Below, one piece after another: positions 48,001 to 56,073 of a DNA stretch of 64,000 bases (positions are counted from its first letter, which is position 1; the number at the start of each line of letters is the position of its first letter). A program made the translations under genes and the position numbers. The notes below the pieces were generated by a model that searched no databases, was not told the origin of the DNA, and was given only the letters and a program-made list of their open reading frames with translations. Source of the stretch: Anaerolineae bacterium (lineage in GTDB: Bacteria; Chloroflexota; Anaerolineae; Aggregatilineales; Aggregatilineaceae); contig JAHDLB010000019.1 in the NCBI GenBank assembly GCA_018432315.1, positions 62,001-126,000 of the forward strand. Direction: 5' to 3'.

Positions 48001-49583
48001 CGGAAGACAATCTCTACACCTGCTCACAGGACAGTATCGCCCATATCGCCGAACAGATTCAGGCACACGGACTCAATCGGGTGGTGGTTGCAAGCTGCAC
48101 GCCGTTAACCCACGCGCCGTTGTTCGAAGACTGTCTGCGCAGCGCCGGGTTGAATCCGTTCCTTTTCGAGATGGCGAACATCCGCAACCAGTGCTCTTGG
48201 GTCCACTCCAACGATCGCGCCGCCGCCACAGCCAAAGCCCGCGACCTGGTCCGGATGGCGGTCGCGCGCGCGGGGCTGTTGGAGCCGCAGCCGACAGTGA
48301 GTGTGCCGGTCCAGCAGAGCGCGCTGGTCATCGGCGGAGGCGCGGCAGGCATGGCCGCGGCGCTCGCGCTGGCCGATCAGGGATTCCCGGTGCACCTGGT
48401 CGAGCGAGACGGCGAGCTGGGCGGCAACCTGCGCGCTGTGTTAAGGGGCCACAACAGCCGGGACCCCCAGCGCATATTGAACGAGTTGGTGGACCGCGTG
48501 GGTGCAAGCCCTTTGATCATGACCCACCTGAACAGCCGCGTCGTGGCAACCGGCGGCTTCAAGGGCCGTTTCGAGAGCACCGTCGAGCATGCGGATGGCC
48601 GCCGGATGGCGATTCAACATGGCGTGACTATCCTGGCAACCGGCGCGGAGGAATACCGCGGCCCCGACTATGGCTATGGCAGCGATCCGCGCATCCTCAC
48701 GCAGCAGGAATTCGAAGCGCGGCTCGCCAGCGACGAAAGCCCGCCCGGCTCGGTCGTGATGATTCAGTGCGTCGGCCCGGCGGAACGTTTCTGCGCCCGC
48801 ATCTGCTGCACCGTCGCGCTGAAAAACGCGCTGGCGCTCAAAGAGCGCAACCCAGGCGCCGAGGTGATCATCCTGTACCGCGACCTGCGCGTTTACGGGT
48901 TCAATGAGCGGCTATACACGGCAGCGCGCCAGCGCGGTGTGATTCTCGTTCGCTACGACGACGACAGCCGCCCGCAGGTGATGGCTGACGGCGCTTTGAC
49001 CGTGCACGCCAGGGATCACGCCCTGGGGCGCCCGCTACGCCTGCAGCCGGACCTCGTGGTGCTGAGCATGCCAGTGGTGCCGCGCGCAGATGCAGGCGAT
49101 GTGGCGAACCTGTTCAAGGTGAGCATCGACGCCCACGGCTTCTTCCTCGAAGCGCACGTCAAGCTGCGTCCGGTAGACTTCGCTTCGGATGGCGTCTTCA
49201 TGGCGGGGATGGCGCACTATCCCAAGCTGCTCGATGAGAGCATGGTCCAGGGCCAGGCGGCGGCAGCGCGGGCGGCGCGCGTGCTCAGCCGCGAATCACT
49301 GGCGGCGGGCGGGCGTGTGGCTGTGGTAGATGAAGCGCGCTGTACCGGCTGCCTGACCTGCATGCGCATCTGCCCGTTTGGGGTGCCCGAAGTGAGGCCG
49401 GACCGGATGGGCGTGGGGAATATCCTGGGGGCGGCGCATATCGAGGCGGCGGTTTGCCAGGGTTGTGGCTCGTGCGTCGCGGAATGCCCGGCGCAGGCTA
49501 TCCAGCTCATGCATTACACCGACGCGCAAATGGCGGCCAAAGCGGGCGCCCTGCTCAACCCGCCGCCGAAATTCGCGCTGTAG
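45066..49583 (+). CDS. hdrA: Giant HdrA with inserted GltD/NfnB-like NAD(P)H:flavin module (HdrA2)
   Basis: The likely start is GTG 45066 (1505 residues), with GAGGAA about six to nine bases upstream; ATG 45090 is an alternative. Domain order: FAD half-domain (VMVIGGGIAGMQASLDLAEQ near 20) with 4Fe-4S CIGCGDCVQVCP (Cys122); an inserted GltD/NfnB-like module at about 170-575 with Fe-S cysteines (CRDACPAGQ and CGRICNHRCETAC), FAD motif VAIIGAGPCGLTAAQDLA near 265, NAD(P)H motif VVVLGGGNVAIDVARSAL near 398 and GVFAAGDS near 544; a Cys-rich site CLACGVCSECMSCVFACG near 648; then complete HdrA with VFVCHCGSNIGG near 945, FAD motif ALVIGGGAAGMAAALALAD near 1085 and ferredoxin sites near 1426 and 1465. 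The insertion gives the complex its own NAD(P)H site. Confidence 0.92.
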   Translation: MDRLSQERMIEQLEAQAPVGAVMVIGGGIAGMQASLDLAEQGFKVLLVEAQSAIGGKMAQLDKTFPTNDCAMCTISPRLVETGRHPNIEIMTQTEVLGVTGQAGHFRVRLHHHPRYVDPDRCIGCGDCVQVCPVIVPDTFNEGLSPRRAIFKLYPQAIPNAFAIEKLGIAPCRDACPAGQRAQGYIALIREGRWHDALRVIKMDNPFPGICGRICNHRCETACNRGLVDEPINIRALKRFVTDKVYAEPRPPVEPVPRLHGQRVAIIGAGPCGLTAAQDLALAGFGVTVFEAMPVAGGMLRLGVPEFRLPTAIIEREVQDIVDLGIDLRLNHRVDNLDDLFAEGFDAVLIAVGAHEGIRLPIPGSRLDGVLINTQFLRDVRLGQYRKGGAVDAPPLGRRVVVLGGGNVAIDVARSALRLGCDVHLACLEGRDAMPAHAWEVEAAEREGVTLYPGRSFERVVDDGSGQACGVECQLVQSFNFDETGQLHVEKTPGSAHVIPCDTVIFSVGQRAGLAFIPDDAGVGLTQQATIAVNPNTLAATREGVFAAGDSISGTAFVIEAVDSGHRAARSIIRYLQGEHLEPPPRPALPVVRLTAEELAGRVARGEIVRRGRVPLPELPVHQRIDNFAEVEGSYDDVSAQLEAARCLACGVCSECMSCVFACGVNAIDHDMVAREETVDAGAIILAPGYQVYRAELSEEYGLGRYPNVITALQFERLLSASGPTLGHIYRPSDQQPPRRIAFLQCVGSRDQSHDYCSAVCCMYATKEAVMAKEHNPDLDIHVFMMDMRAFSKGYWDYFERARTRYGIHYTRCRVGAVNEDPHTHNLVLRYQDDTGALHREQFDLVVLSVGMEISPAVRELGRRLGIELDEYGFCHTVQFNPLETSRQGIYAVGPFRGPKDIPESVVEASGAAAAAAAQIHGARFTLTTAPEYPPEREVAGEPPRIGVFVCHCGSNIGGYLDVPNVADSARALPGVVHAEDNLYTCSQDSIAHIAEQIQAHGLNRVVVASCTPLTHAPLFEDCLRSAGLNPFLFEMANIRNQCSWVHSNDRAAATAKARDLVRMAVARAGLLEPQPTVSVPVQQSALVIGGGAAGMAAALALADQGFPVHLVERDGELGGNLRAVLRGHNSRDPQRILNELVDRVGASPLIMTHLNSRVVATGGFKGRFESTVEHADGRRMAIQHGVTILATGAEEYRGPDYGYGSDPRILTQQEFEARLASDESPPGSVVMIQCVGPAERFCARICCTVALKNALALKERNPGAEVIILYRDLRVYGFNERLYTAARQRGVILVRYDDDSRPQVMADGALTVHARDHALGRPLRLQPDLVVLSMPVVPRADAGDVANLFKVSIDAHGFFLEAHVKLRPVDFASDGVFMAGMAHYPKLLDESMVQGQAAAARAARVLSRESLAAGGRVAVVDEARCTGCLTCMRICPFGVPEVRPDRMGVGNILGAAHIEAAVCQGCGSCVAECPAQAIQLMHYTDAQMAAKAGALLNPPPKFAL

Positions 49584-49644
49584 GGCAAGGTGAAACTGCC
49601 CTGAACGGACAGAGTTCAGACATGAGGAATGGAGCGTAGTCGCA

Positions 49645-50091
49645 ATGGACAGCCCACAACTGCACATCATCGCGTATTGCTGCGAGCACTGCGCCTACGC
49701 GGCGGCGGATCTGGCGGGCGGGCTGCGGATGCAGTATCCGCCGGAGGTCAAGATCGTGCAGATTCCCTGCACGGGCCGGATCGACGTGCTGACGGTGCTG
49801 CGCGCCATCGAGGACGGTGCCGACGGCGTGATGGCCGCCGGTTGACTGCCCGGCGACTGCCATTACCTGGAAGGTAATGCCAACGCCAAACGCCGGATGG
49901 CGCACATTCAGGATCTGCTCACCGCGATCGGCCTGGAGCCGGACCGGGCGCAGATGTTCAACATGTCGGCGGCTATGGCGAGCGCCTTCGTCACCGTCGC
50001 ACAGGAGATGACCGAGCGTATTGCTCGGCTGGGACCGAATCCGCTGCGGGGCCCGCTGGACACACTGACCGACTCTGAGCGTGGAGAGTGA
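49645..50091 (+). CDS. mvhD: MvhD-like protein, predicted selenoprotein (in-frame TGA = Sec67)
   Basis: The frame from ATG 49645 to the stop at 50089-50091 contains a single TGA (49843-49845), at residue 67 of 148. Around it the sequence is AAG-U-LPGDCHYLEGNANAKRR, exactly where MvhD proteins have the conserved C-x-x-G-D-C cysteine and where the paralogue at 44504 has Cys. Protein similarity continues unbroken on both sides in the same frame. A hairpin suited to a bacterial SECIS lies at 49861-49879. Methanogen VhuD is a known selenoprotein of this family, with Sec at this cysteine as far as I recall. An automatic caller would split this into two short genes. It probably links HdrA2 to its electron donor. 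Confidence 0.85.
49846..49884 (+). promoter_or_regulatory. Candidate bacterial SECIS element
   Basis: CATTACC (49861-49867) pairs perfectly with GGTAATG (49873-49879) around the five-base loop TGGAA; beyond one C-C mismatch two more pairs (G-C, T-A) extend the stem. The loop begins 22 bases after the TGA and has a G at its second position, in line with the usual bacterial SECIS distance and loop rule. The hairpin lies inside the coding sequence, as in other bacterial selenoprotein genes. Confidence 0.65.
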
Positions 50092-50094
50092 CCG

Positions 50095-50778
50095 ATGATT
50101 GTCGCCGAACAAAAATCACTGGATGAGATTAAGAGCCTGATCGGCGACGCCGAGCGGGTGTTGGTGGTCGGGTGCGGCACGTGTGTCACAGTCTGCTTTG
50201 CCGGGGGCGCGCGTGAAGCGGCCATCGTGGCGGCCTCGCTGCGAATGGCGACAAAGCTCGACGGCAACGGAAAAGACGTGACCGATGTGACGGTCCAGCG
50301 ACAGTGCGAGTGGGAATACCTGGACGAGATCGCCGAGCAGATCGAGGGGGCGGATCTCGTCCTGTCGTTGGGGTGCGGCATTGGCGTGCAGGCGATTGCC
50401 GAGCATTTTCCGCGCAAATGGGTCGTGCCGGGCCTCAACACCAGCTTCATGGGGCTGCCCACCGAGCAGGGTGTATGGGCGGAACGCTGCGCGGCGTGTG
50501 GCGACTGCGTGCTGGGCCTCACCGGCGGGATTTGCCCGATCGCGCGGTGCTCCAAGTCGCTGCTCAACGGGCCATGTGGGGGATCGGAGGGCGGGCACTG
50601 CGAGATCAACCCCGATATTCCCTGCGCCTGGCAGCTCATTTACGACCGGCTGAGCGCCCTGGGGAAGCTGGACCTGCTGATGGCGATCCAGCCGCCGAAG
50701 AACTGGAAGACGTCCCGCGACGGCGGCCCACGCAAGATCGTCCGGGACGACCTGCGCCTGGGCGCAGAGGAGGAATGA
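50095..50778 (+). CDS. metV: MetV, methylenetetrahydrofolate reductase C-terminal-type Fe-S subunit
   Basis: This 227-residue protein matches the MTHFR_C family (MetV), the partner of MetF in acetogens. The N-terminal part has VLVVGCGTCVTVCFAGGARE and later LVLSLGCGIGVQAIAEHF. The C-terminal part is cysteine-rich (CAACGDCVLGLTGGICPIAR, then CSKSLLNGPCGGSEGGHCEI, residues about 133-170) and probably binds Fe-S clusters. It starts three bases after the selenoprotein stop and ends three bases before metF. In Moorella, MetV is needed to connect MetF to the Hdr part of the complex. Confidence 0.92.
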   Translation: MIVAEQKSLDEIKSLIGDAERVLVVGCGTCVTVCFAGGAREAAIVAASLRMATKLDGNGKDVTDVTVQRQCEWEYLDEIAEQIEGADLVLSLGCGIGVQAIAEHFPRKWVVPGLNTSFMGLPTEQGVWAERCAACGDCVLGLTGGICPIARCSKSLLNGPCGGSEGGHCEINPDIPCAWQLIYDRLSALGKLDLLMAIQPPKNWKTSRDGGPRKIVRDDLRLGAEEE

Positions 50779-50781
50779 GCC

Positions 50782-51810
50782 ATGGCTGAGTCTCAAGCCA
50801 GCACCGGAAACAGCTACCTGGCAGGCTCGAACCTGGAGCGCCTGCTGCGCCGTGGACATTTCGCCGTCACCGGGGAGCTTGGCCCGCCGCAAAGCGCGGA
50901 TGGGACCGTGATCCGCCAGAAAGCCGCCCTGCTCAAAGGCTGCTGCGACGCGGTGAATATCACCGACAACCAGACGGCCATCGTGCGCATGTCCAGCATT
51001 GGCGCGGGCACGATCGTCGTGCAGGAAGGCCTGGAACCGATCATCCAGATGACCTGTCGCGACCGCAACCGGCTGGCGATCCAAGCCGACCTGTTGGGCG
51101 CGTATGCGTTGGGAATGCGCAACGTGCTGTGTCTCTCGGGCGATCATCAGAGCTTCGGTAACCATCCCACCGCCAAGAATGTGTTCGACATCGACTCGAT
51201 TCAACTGGTTCACATGGTAGCCGGGATGCGCGACAAGCGGATTTTCGAGTGTGGCGAGGAATTCAAGGGGCAGGAGCCGCGCTTTTTCGTTGGCGCGGCA
51301 GCGGCTCCGTTCGCCGATCCGGTGGCGTACCGGCCATACCGGCTGGCGAAGAAGATCAAAGCCGGGGCCAACTTCATCCAGACCCAACTAATCTACGACA
51401 TTGACGCGTTCGGGGTGTTTATGGAGAAGGTCCGGACCCTGGGACTGCACGAGCAGACCTATATCCTGGCCGGGGTTGGACCGCTGAAAAGCCCCGGCAT
51501 GGCGCGCTACATGAAGAACAACGTGCCCGGCCTGCTCGTGCCCGACGCGCTGATTGATCGCATGGTGCAAGCCGGAGCAGCGTGGGACAAGCCGCAAGAC
51601 GAACTCACGAAAGAGGATAAGCGTGCGCGTTCCGCTGCCTGGAAGGACGAAGGCATCAAAATCTGCATCGAGCTGGTCCAGCAGATCCGGCAGATCGAAG
51701 GTGTGGCTGGCGTCCACATTATGGCGATCGAGTGGGAGGAGGCCGTCAGACCCATTGCCGACGGTGCAGGACTGCTCCCACGCCCGGTCATCGATGAACC
51801 GGTAGCCTAG
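50782..51810 (+). CDS. metF: Methylenetetrahydrofolate reductase, MetF
   Basis: This 342-residue TIM-barrel flavoprotein reduces 5,10-methylene-tetrahydrofolate to 5-methyl-tetrahydrofolate, the last methyl-branch step of the Wood-Ljungdahl pathway before transfer to the corrinoid protein. Features include FAVTGELGPPQSADG near the N-terminus (the catalytic Glu strand), DAVNITDNQTAIVRMSS, and NVLCLSGDH with GVGPLKSPGMARYM later. It follows metV with three bases between, and precedes the fused hdrCB gene by nine bases. The operon context indicates electron supply from an Hdr complex rather than direct NADH use. Confidence 0.93.
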   Translation: MAESQASTGNSYLAGSNLERLLRRGHFAVTGELGPPQSADGTVIRQKAALLKGCCDAVNITDNQTAIVRMSSIGAGTIVVQEGLEPIIQMTCRDRNRLAIQADLLGAYALGMRNVLCLSGDHQSFGNHPTAKNVFDIDSIQLVHMVAGMRDKRIFECGEEFKGQEPRFFVGAAAAPFADPVAYRPYRLAKKIKAGANFIQTQLIYDIDAFGVFMEKVRTLGLHEQTYILAGVGPLKSPGMARYMKNNVPGLLVPDALIDRMVQAGAAWDKPQDELTKEDKRARSAAWKDEGIKICIELVQQIRQIEGVAGVHIMAIEWEEAVRPIADGAGLLPRPVIDEPVA

Positions 51811-51819
51811 GAGGGCGCG

Positions 51820-53244
51820 ATGAACGAGCCGCAACCGACCGGTGACATGTCGATCAACACACACCTGGCCCGCCGGGTACAACAGGAACTGGGGCAAAAT
51901 GTGTACCTGTGCTACCAGTGCGTCCGGTGTACCAGTGGATGCCCCGTCAGCGATTTCTTCGACTGGCAGCCCAACCAGATCATGCGCGCGGTGCAGCTCG
52001 GCCAGGACGACATCGCTCTGCACGCCCAGACACCCTGGCTGTGTGCCGCCTGCCAGACCTGTAACACCCGCTGCCCCCAGGGCCTGGACATCCCGGCGAT
52101 CATGGAGTTCCTGACGCGCGAAAGCCGGGTGCAGGGCATTGAGCCCCAGGTGCCCGAAGTCAACATTTTCAACGAAGCGTTCATGCGCGAGATCCGCTTG
52201 TGGGGCCGGGCGTATGAGCTGGGCCTGATGGCCGAGATGAAGCTCCGCACCCGCGACCTGACGGGCGACATGGACCTGGGCATCAGGATGCTGCGGAAGC
52301 GCAAATTGCCGCTGCTGCCGGGGACCGGGCATAAATCCCGGCGCAAGATCGAACCCCTGCCGGGCGCGGCGAGCGCCGTCGCCTATTATCCCGGTTGCTC
52401 GCTGCATTCCACCGCCCGCGAGTTTGACGTTTCGACGCGCGCGGTCTGCGAGGCGCTGGACATCGCCCTGATCGAGCCGCGTGGCTGGGTGTGCTGTGGC
52501 AGCTCAGCGGCCCACCGGGCCGATCCGGACACCGCGGTCAGCCTGCCGACCACAAACCTTGCGCTCATCGAGCAGAGCGGCTTCACCGAAGTCACCATGC
52601 CGTGCGCGGCATGTTTCAGCCGGCACAAGGCAGCCCAGCACGCAATCCGGCACGACGATCACGCAAGAGAGGTCGCAAACCGAGCCGTAGGGTATCCCTA
52701 CCGCGATACGGTGCAGGTCAACACGCTGATCCAGACCATCCTGCAGCGCGTTGGGTCAGCGCGCATCGCCGAAAAGGTCCAACACCCGCTCACCGGCCTG
52801 CGCATCGCGTGTTACTACGGGTGTCTGCTCACTCGCCCGCCCGAGGTCACACAGGCGCCGCATCCGGAATACCCGGTCGATATGGACGCGATCATGACGG
52901 CCCTCGGCGCGACCACGGTCGATTGGTCGTATAAGACGACCTGCTGCGGGGCTGCCCACTCGTTGACTCGTCCGGACATTGTGCTCAAGCTCAGCGGCGA
53001 CCTCATCCACCATGCCCGCGACGCAGGTGCGGACGTCATCGCCGTCGCGTGTCCCTTGTGCCACATGAACCTGGACGCGCGTCAGTTCCAGATGGGACTG
53101 GCCGAGGCGACGCCGGTTCTCTACTTCACGCAATTGATGGCTCTGGCCCTGGGACTGCCGGTCAAAAAGGCAGCGCTGGACAAAAATCTCGTCGATCCGC
53201 GCCCCTTGCTGCGCGACAAGGGCGTGTTGGATTTATACCACTAG
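51820..53244 (+). CDS. hdrCB: Fused HdrC-HdrB heterodisulfide-reductase-like protein
   Basis: This 474-residue protein joins two subunits that are separate in most Hdr complexes. The HdrC part has two 4Fe-4S sites, CYQCVRCTSGCP (near residue 31) and CAACQTCNTRCP (near 75). The HdrB part begins around residue 185 (AVAYYPGCSLHSTAREFD) and carries two CCG domains (CCGSSAAHR near 225 with CAACFSRH, and CCGAAHSL near 375 with CPLCHMNLD), the ligands of the non-cubane clusters in methanogen HdrB. In this operon it probably passes electrons from HdrA to MetFV. AGGAGG lies five bases before the ATG. Confidence 0.92.
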   Translation: MNEPQPTGDMSINTHLARRVQQELGQNVYLCYQCVRCTSGCPVSDFFDWQPNQIMRAVQLGQDDIALHAQTPWLCAACQTCNTRCPQGLDIPAIMEFLTRESRVQGIEPQVPEVNIFNEAFMREIRLWGRAYELGLMAEMKLRTRDLTGDMDLGIRMLRKRKLPLLPGTGHKSRRKIEPLPGAASAVAYYPGCSLHSTAREFDVSTRAVCEALDIALIEPRGWVCCGSSAAHRADPDTAVSLPTTNLALIEQSGFTEVTMPCAACFSRHKAAQHAIRHDDHAREVANRAVGYPYRDTVQVNTLIQTILQRVGSARIAEKVQHPLTGLRIACYYGCLLTRPPEVTQAPHPEYPVDMDAIMTALGATTVDWSYKTTCCGAAHSLTRPDIVLKLSGDLIHHARDAGADVIAVACPLCHMNLDARQFQMGLAEATPVLYFTQLMALALGLPVKKAALDKNLVDPRPLLRDKGVLDLYH

Positions 53245-53245
53245 A

Positions 53246-53282
53246 CCCCCCAGCCTGCGTCGCGCAGTTGCTGGGCTGGGGG
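53246..53282 (+). terminator. Terminator of the Hdr-Met operon
   Basis: CCCCCCAGCC and GGCTGGGGG form a 9-bp perfect stem starting two bases after the hdrCB stop. There is no T run, but position and strength fit the operon end. Confidence 0.7.
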
Positions 53283-53356
53283 CACGCACCCAAAAATCGC
53301 CGGAGTCGATCCCGGCATCCTCCCCGACCTCACGAGTTTTGCGTAGGATGCCCCCC

Positions 53357-53875
53357 ATGATCACGGTCGATTTGTTCGAGGTTTTGCAGGCAGCATGGCA
53401 GGCGCTCTGCGCTGACTATGATGTGACGGCGGAACTGCCCGATTTTGGGGCGATCTTCGATGGCGTGGACCCTGAAGATCCGCCGGAAGCGGCGCACGTG
53501 ATGCTCGTCAATATGCTCTGCGAAATGATGGAGTGCGTGAGCCGGTTCTCGCCCTGGTACAAACGCCCAGCTCGCGCTTTTGGGATTGAACTACGGCGTG
53601 ACCCTGTTACCCAATCCAGCCAGTGGATCCTGTCGACCGATGCCCTGCGAGCAAACGCGCCGTTGCTGGCGTCCCTGGAGCGCGCTATCGAGCACAACAA
53701 GAGCGTAATCCTGGCGACACGCTTTCTGGATGACCTGGAGCTGGAGGAACAGCGCGACGATCCGTGCCTGATGGTGACGTGCCGGTGCGATCCGCCCCGG
53801 GCCATCCTGATTCACCGGTCTGTCGCCGGGCGTGTTCAGATCATCTGCGACGCGTGCAGGCAGCCGTTTGAGTGA
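53357..53875 (+). CDS. Hypothetical protein with possible C-terminal zinc site
   Basis: This 172-residue soluble protein starts at ATG 53357, which has AGGA eight bases upstream; an in-frame ATG at 53339 lacks one. The C-terminal third contains two cysteine pairs (VTCRCDPPRAILIHRS and IICDACRQPFE) that could bind one metal ion. The rest is acidic and helical, with the motif LVNMLCEMMECVSRFSPWYK. It is separated from the Hdr-Met operon by a terminator and from the CopB gene by a strong hairpin, so it appears to be a single-gene unit. I do not recognise the family. Confidence 0.75.
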   Translation: MITVDLFEVLQAAWQALCADYDVTAELPDFGAIFDGVDPEDPPEAAHVMLVNMLCEMMECVSRFSPWYKRPARAFGIELRRDPVTQSSQWILSTDALRANAPLLASLERAIEHNKSVILATRFLDDLELEEQRDDPCLMVTCRCDPPRAILIHRSVAGRVQIICDACRQPFE

Positions 53876-53898
53876 AAGTGCGTCCGATAGCCACCTGT

Positions 53899-53939
53899 GA
53901 GGGTGACCCTGGTAACTGAGCGCTGCCAGGGTCACCCTC
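53899..53939. terminator. Bidirectional terminator between convergent genes
   Basis: GAGGGTGACCCTGG and CCAGGGTCACCCTC form a perfect 14-bp stem with a 13-base loop, midway between the hypothetical gene and the convergent CopB gene. It can serve both strands. It contains the GGGTGA/TCACCC words of the operator family elsewhere, but with a different arrangement and position. Confidence 0.75.
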
Positions 53940-53943
53940 CAAT

Positions 53944-56073
53944 TTACGACCCTAACTGTACCCGGCGCAGCAACTGCGCGTTGACGGCTACGATCACCGT
54001 GCTCAGCGACATGAACAATGCGCCAACTGCCGGGGACAGAAGGATACCAATCGGGGCCAGCACCCCCGCTGCCAGCGGCAGCGCGAAGACGTTGTAGCCG
54101 GTCGCCCACAGCAAGTTCTGGATCATCTTGCGGTACGTCGCGTTGCTAAGCTCGAAGATGTTCACCACGTCGAGCGGGTTGCTGCGCACCAGGATGATGC
54201 CCGCCGACTCGATCGCAACGTCTGTCCCGCTGCCGATCGCGATCCCGACGTCGGCGCGTGTGAGCGCGGGCGCGTCGTTGACGCCATCGCCCACCATCGC
54301 CACTTGTTTGCCTTGCTTCTGGAGCTCGGCCACCTTCCGATCCTTGTGTTCCGGGAGCACCTCGGCAAAGTAGGTGTCGATACCGAGTTCCTCCGCGACC
54401 GCCCGCGCGACCGCTTCGCTGTCGCCGGTCAGCATCGCTACCTCGATGCCCATGTCGTGCAGCCTGCGCACCACTTCATGGCTTTCCTTGCGGATCACGT
54501 CCGCCAGCGCAAAGGCCGCTACGGGATGCGTGTCATCAACCAGATAGACCACCGTTTGACCCTTAGCGCCAGCATCATCGCGGAACTGGCGCAGCGTGTC
54601 AGGGAGATCGCTCTCCAGCATTTCAAGCAGGCGCGGACCACCAACATAGACCGTCCGCCCATCGTACGTCGCCTGGATGCCGCGTCCCTTGATCGCCTCA
54701 AAGTTGTTCACCGTTGGTGGTGTGAGATTGCGTTCTTCCGCCGCCTGGCGTATCCCACGCGCGATCAAATGCTCGGAGTCGCCCTCGACAGCCAACGCCA
54801 CCGCCAGCGCTTGTTCTTCGTCCCACCCGTTGGCGGTCGCCATGTTGGCGACGCCAAACTTGCCCTCGGTCAGGGTGCCGGTCTTGTCGAAGATGACCGT
54901 ATCGATCAGGCGCGCCTCTTCCAGCGCCAGCCGGTCCCGCACCAGAATGCCGTGGCGCGCGCCCTGCGACGTACTGATCGCCACGACCAGCGGCACCGCC
55001 AGGCCCAGCGCGTGCGGGCAGGCGATCACGAGCACCGTGACGGCGCGTTGGAGCACGTCCAGTTCAAAACCGACGGCAAGCAGCCACGCCACAACCGTAA
55101 TGGCAGCGACCGCCAGCGCAATGTAGAACAGCCAGCCCGCCGCCTTGTCGGCTAGAATCTGCGTGTCGGACTTACTCTGCTGCGCTTCATCGACCAGCCG
55201 CATGATCCCGGCCAGCGCCGTTTCTTCGCCGGTGGCGGTTACACGGACACGTAAGCTGCCATCACCGTTGATCGAGCCACCGATCACCTTATCGCCGGGG
55301 TTTTTCTCGACCGGTTTGGACTCGCCGGTGATCATGGCCTCGTTGACGTCCGAGCGCCCTTCTTCGATCTCGCCATCTGCCGGGATGCTCGCGCCGGGGC
55401 GGATCAGGATAAGATCGTTGTTTTTGAGTTGCGTGACCGGTACTTCTTCCGTACCGCCATCCGTGACGCGTTCCGCCGTGTCGGGCATCAGCTTGGCGAG
55501 TTCATTCAACGCGCCGGACGCCTGCCGGACGCTGCGCATCTCGATCCAGTGGCCGAGCAGCATGATGTCGATCAGCGTCGCCATCTCCCAAAAGAAGCCG
55601 CTGTCGGGCGCTGCGAACAGGGCGAATACGCTGTACACAAACGCCACGGTGATCGCCAGCGAGATCAGCGTCATCATGGCAGGCCGCCGGTTTTTCACCT
55701 CCGGCACGGCCATCTGCAGGAAGGGCACACCACCGTAGAAGAAGATCGCGATCGCGAACAGCGGGCCGATCCAGCGGTCGCCGGTGAATTCCGGCATGCT
55801 GAAGCCAAACCAGTTCTGCAACATCGGGCTGAACAGCAGCACCGGGATCGTCAGCAGCAGCGACACCCAGAAGCGGTTGCGAAACATGATCTCGTGGCCG
55901 GTGTGATCCACGTGCGCGCCGCCATGCCCGCCGTGATCCTGGCTGCCGTGCCCGCCGTGATCCATTGGCCGTTCCTGCGCCTCGTCCACTTCTACGGGAC
56001 GATGCCTCGTGTGTTGAGCGGAATTTTCGGGTAGATGCTCATCAGTAACATGCTGTGGCTGTTGATTGGACAT
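53944..56073 (-). CDS. copB: Copper-translocating P-type ATPase, CopB type (P1B-3)
   Basis: The start at ATG 56073 (709 residues) is set by GGGAGG about five bases upstream; the frame extends 12 codons further without support. The N-terminal 75 residues are His-rich ([20 protein letters not shown]) instead of carrying a Cys-type metal-binding domain. Eight membrane segments are expected, with the CPH motif at residues 352-354, characteristic of CopB pumps thought to export Cu(II)/Cu(I) or Ag(I). The TGES loop (MITGESKPV), DKTGTLTEG phosphorylation site near 395 and [12 protein letters not shown] hinge are all present, so the enzyme should be active. No metal regulator or chaperone gene is adjacent. 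Confidence 0.95.
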   Translation of the reverse strand: MSNQQPQHVTDEHLPENSAQHTRHRPVEVDEAQERPMDHGGHGSQDHGGHGGAHVDHTGHEIMFRNRFWVSLLLTIPVLLFSPMLQNWFGFSMPEFTGDRWIGPLFAIAIFFYGGVPFLQMAVPEVKNRRPAMMTLISLAITVAFVYSVFALFAAPDSGFFWEMATLIDIMLLGHWIEMRSVRQASGALNELAKLMPDTAERVTDGGTEEVPVTQLKNNDLILIRPGASIPADGEIEEGRSDVNEAMITGESKPVEKNPGDKVIGGSINGDGSLRVRVTATGEETALAGIMRLVDEAQQSKSDTQILADKAAGWLFYIALAVAAITVVAWLLAVGFELDVLQRAVTVLVIACPHALGLAVPLVVAISTSQGARHGILVRDRLALEEARLIDTVIFDKTGTLTEGKFGVANMATANGWDEEQALAVALAVEGDSEHLIARGIRQAAEERNLTPPTVNNFEAIKGRGIQATYDGRTVYVGGPRLLEMLESDLPDTLRQFRDDAGAKGQTVVYLVDDTHPVAAFALADVIRKESHEVVRRLHDMGIEVAMLTGDSEAVARAVAEELGIDTYFAEVLPEHKDRKVAELQKQGKQVAMVGDGVNDAPALTRADVGIAIGSGTDVAIESAGIILVRSNPLDVVNIFELSNATYRKMIQNLLWATGYNVFALPLAAGVLAPIGILLSPAVGALFMSLSTVIVAVNAQLLRRVQLGS

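Noticed and set aside
49645-49845. MvhD paralogue as a truncated pseudogene (stop at 49843)
   Set aside because: The frame continues without other stops to 50091 with full family similarity, TGA falls precisely on a catalytic/ligand cysteine known to be Sec in relatives, and a SECIS-like hairpin follows. Decay would not be so precise.
53899-53939. GGGTGA/TCACCC repeat as a fourth copy of the LuxR-type operator
   Set aside because: The arms are 14 bp with a 13-base loop in the order GGGTGA...TCACCC, opposite to the operator, and it lies between convergent genes where a terminator is expected.
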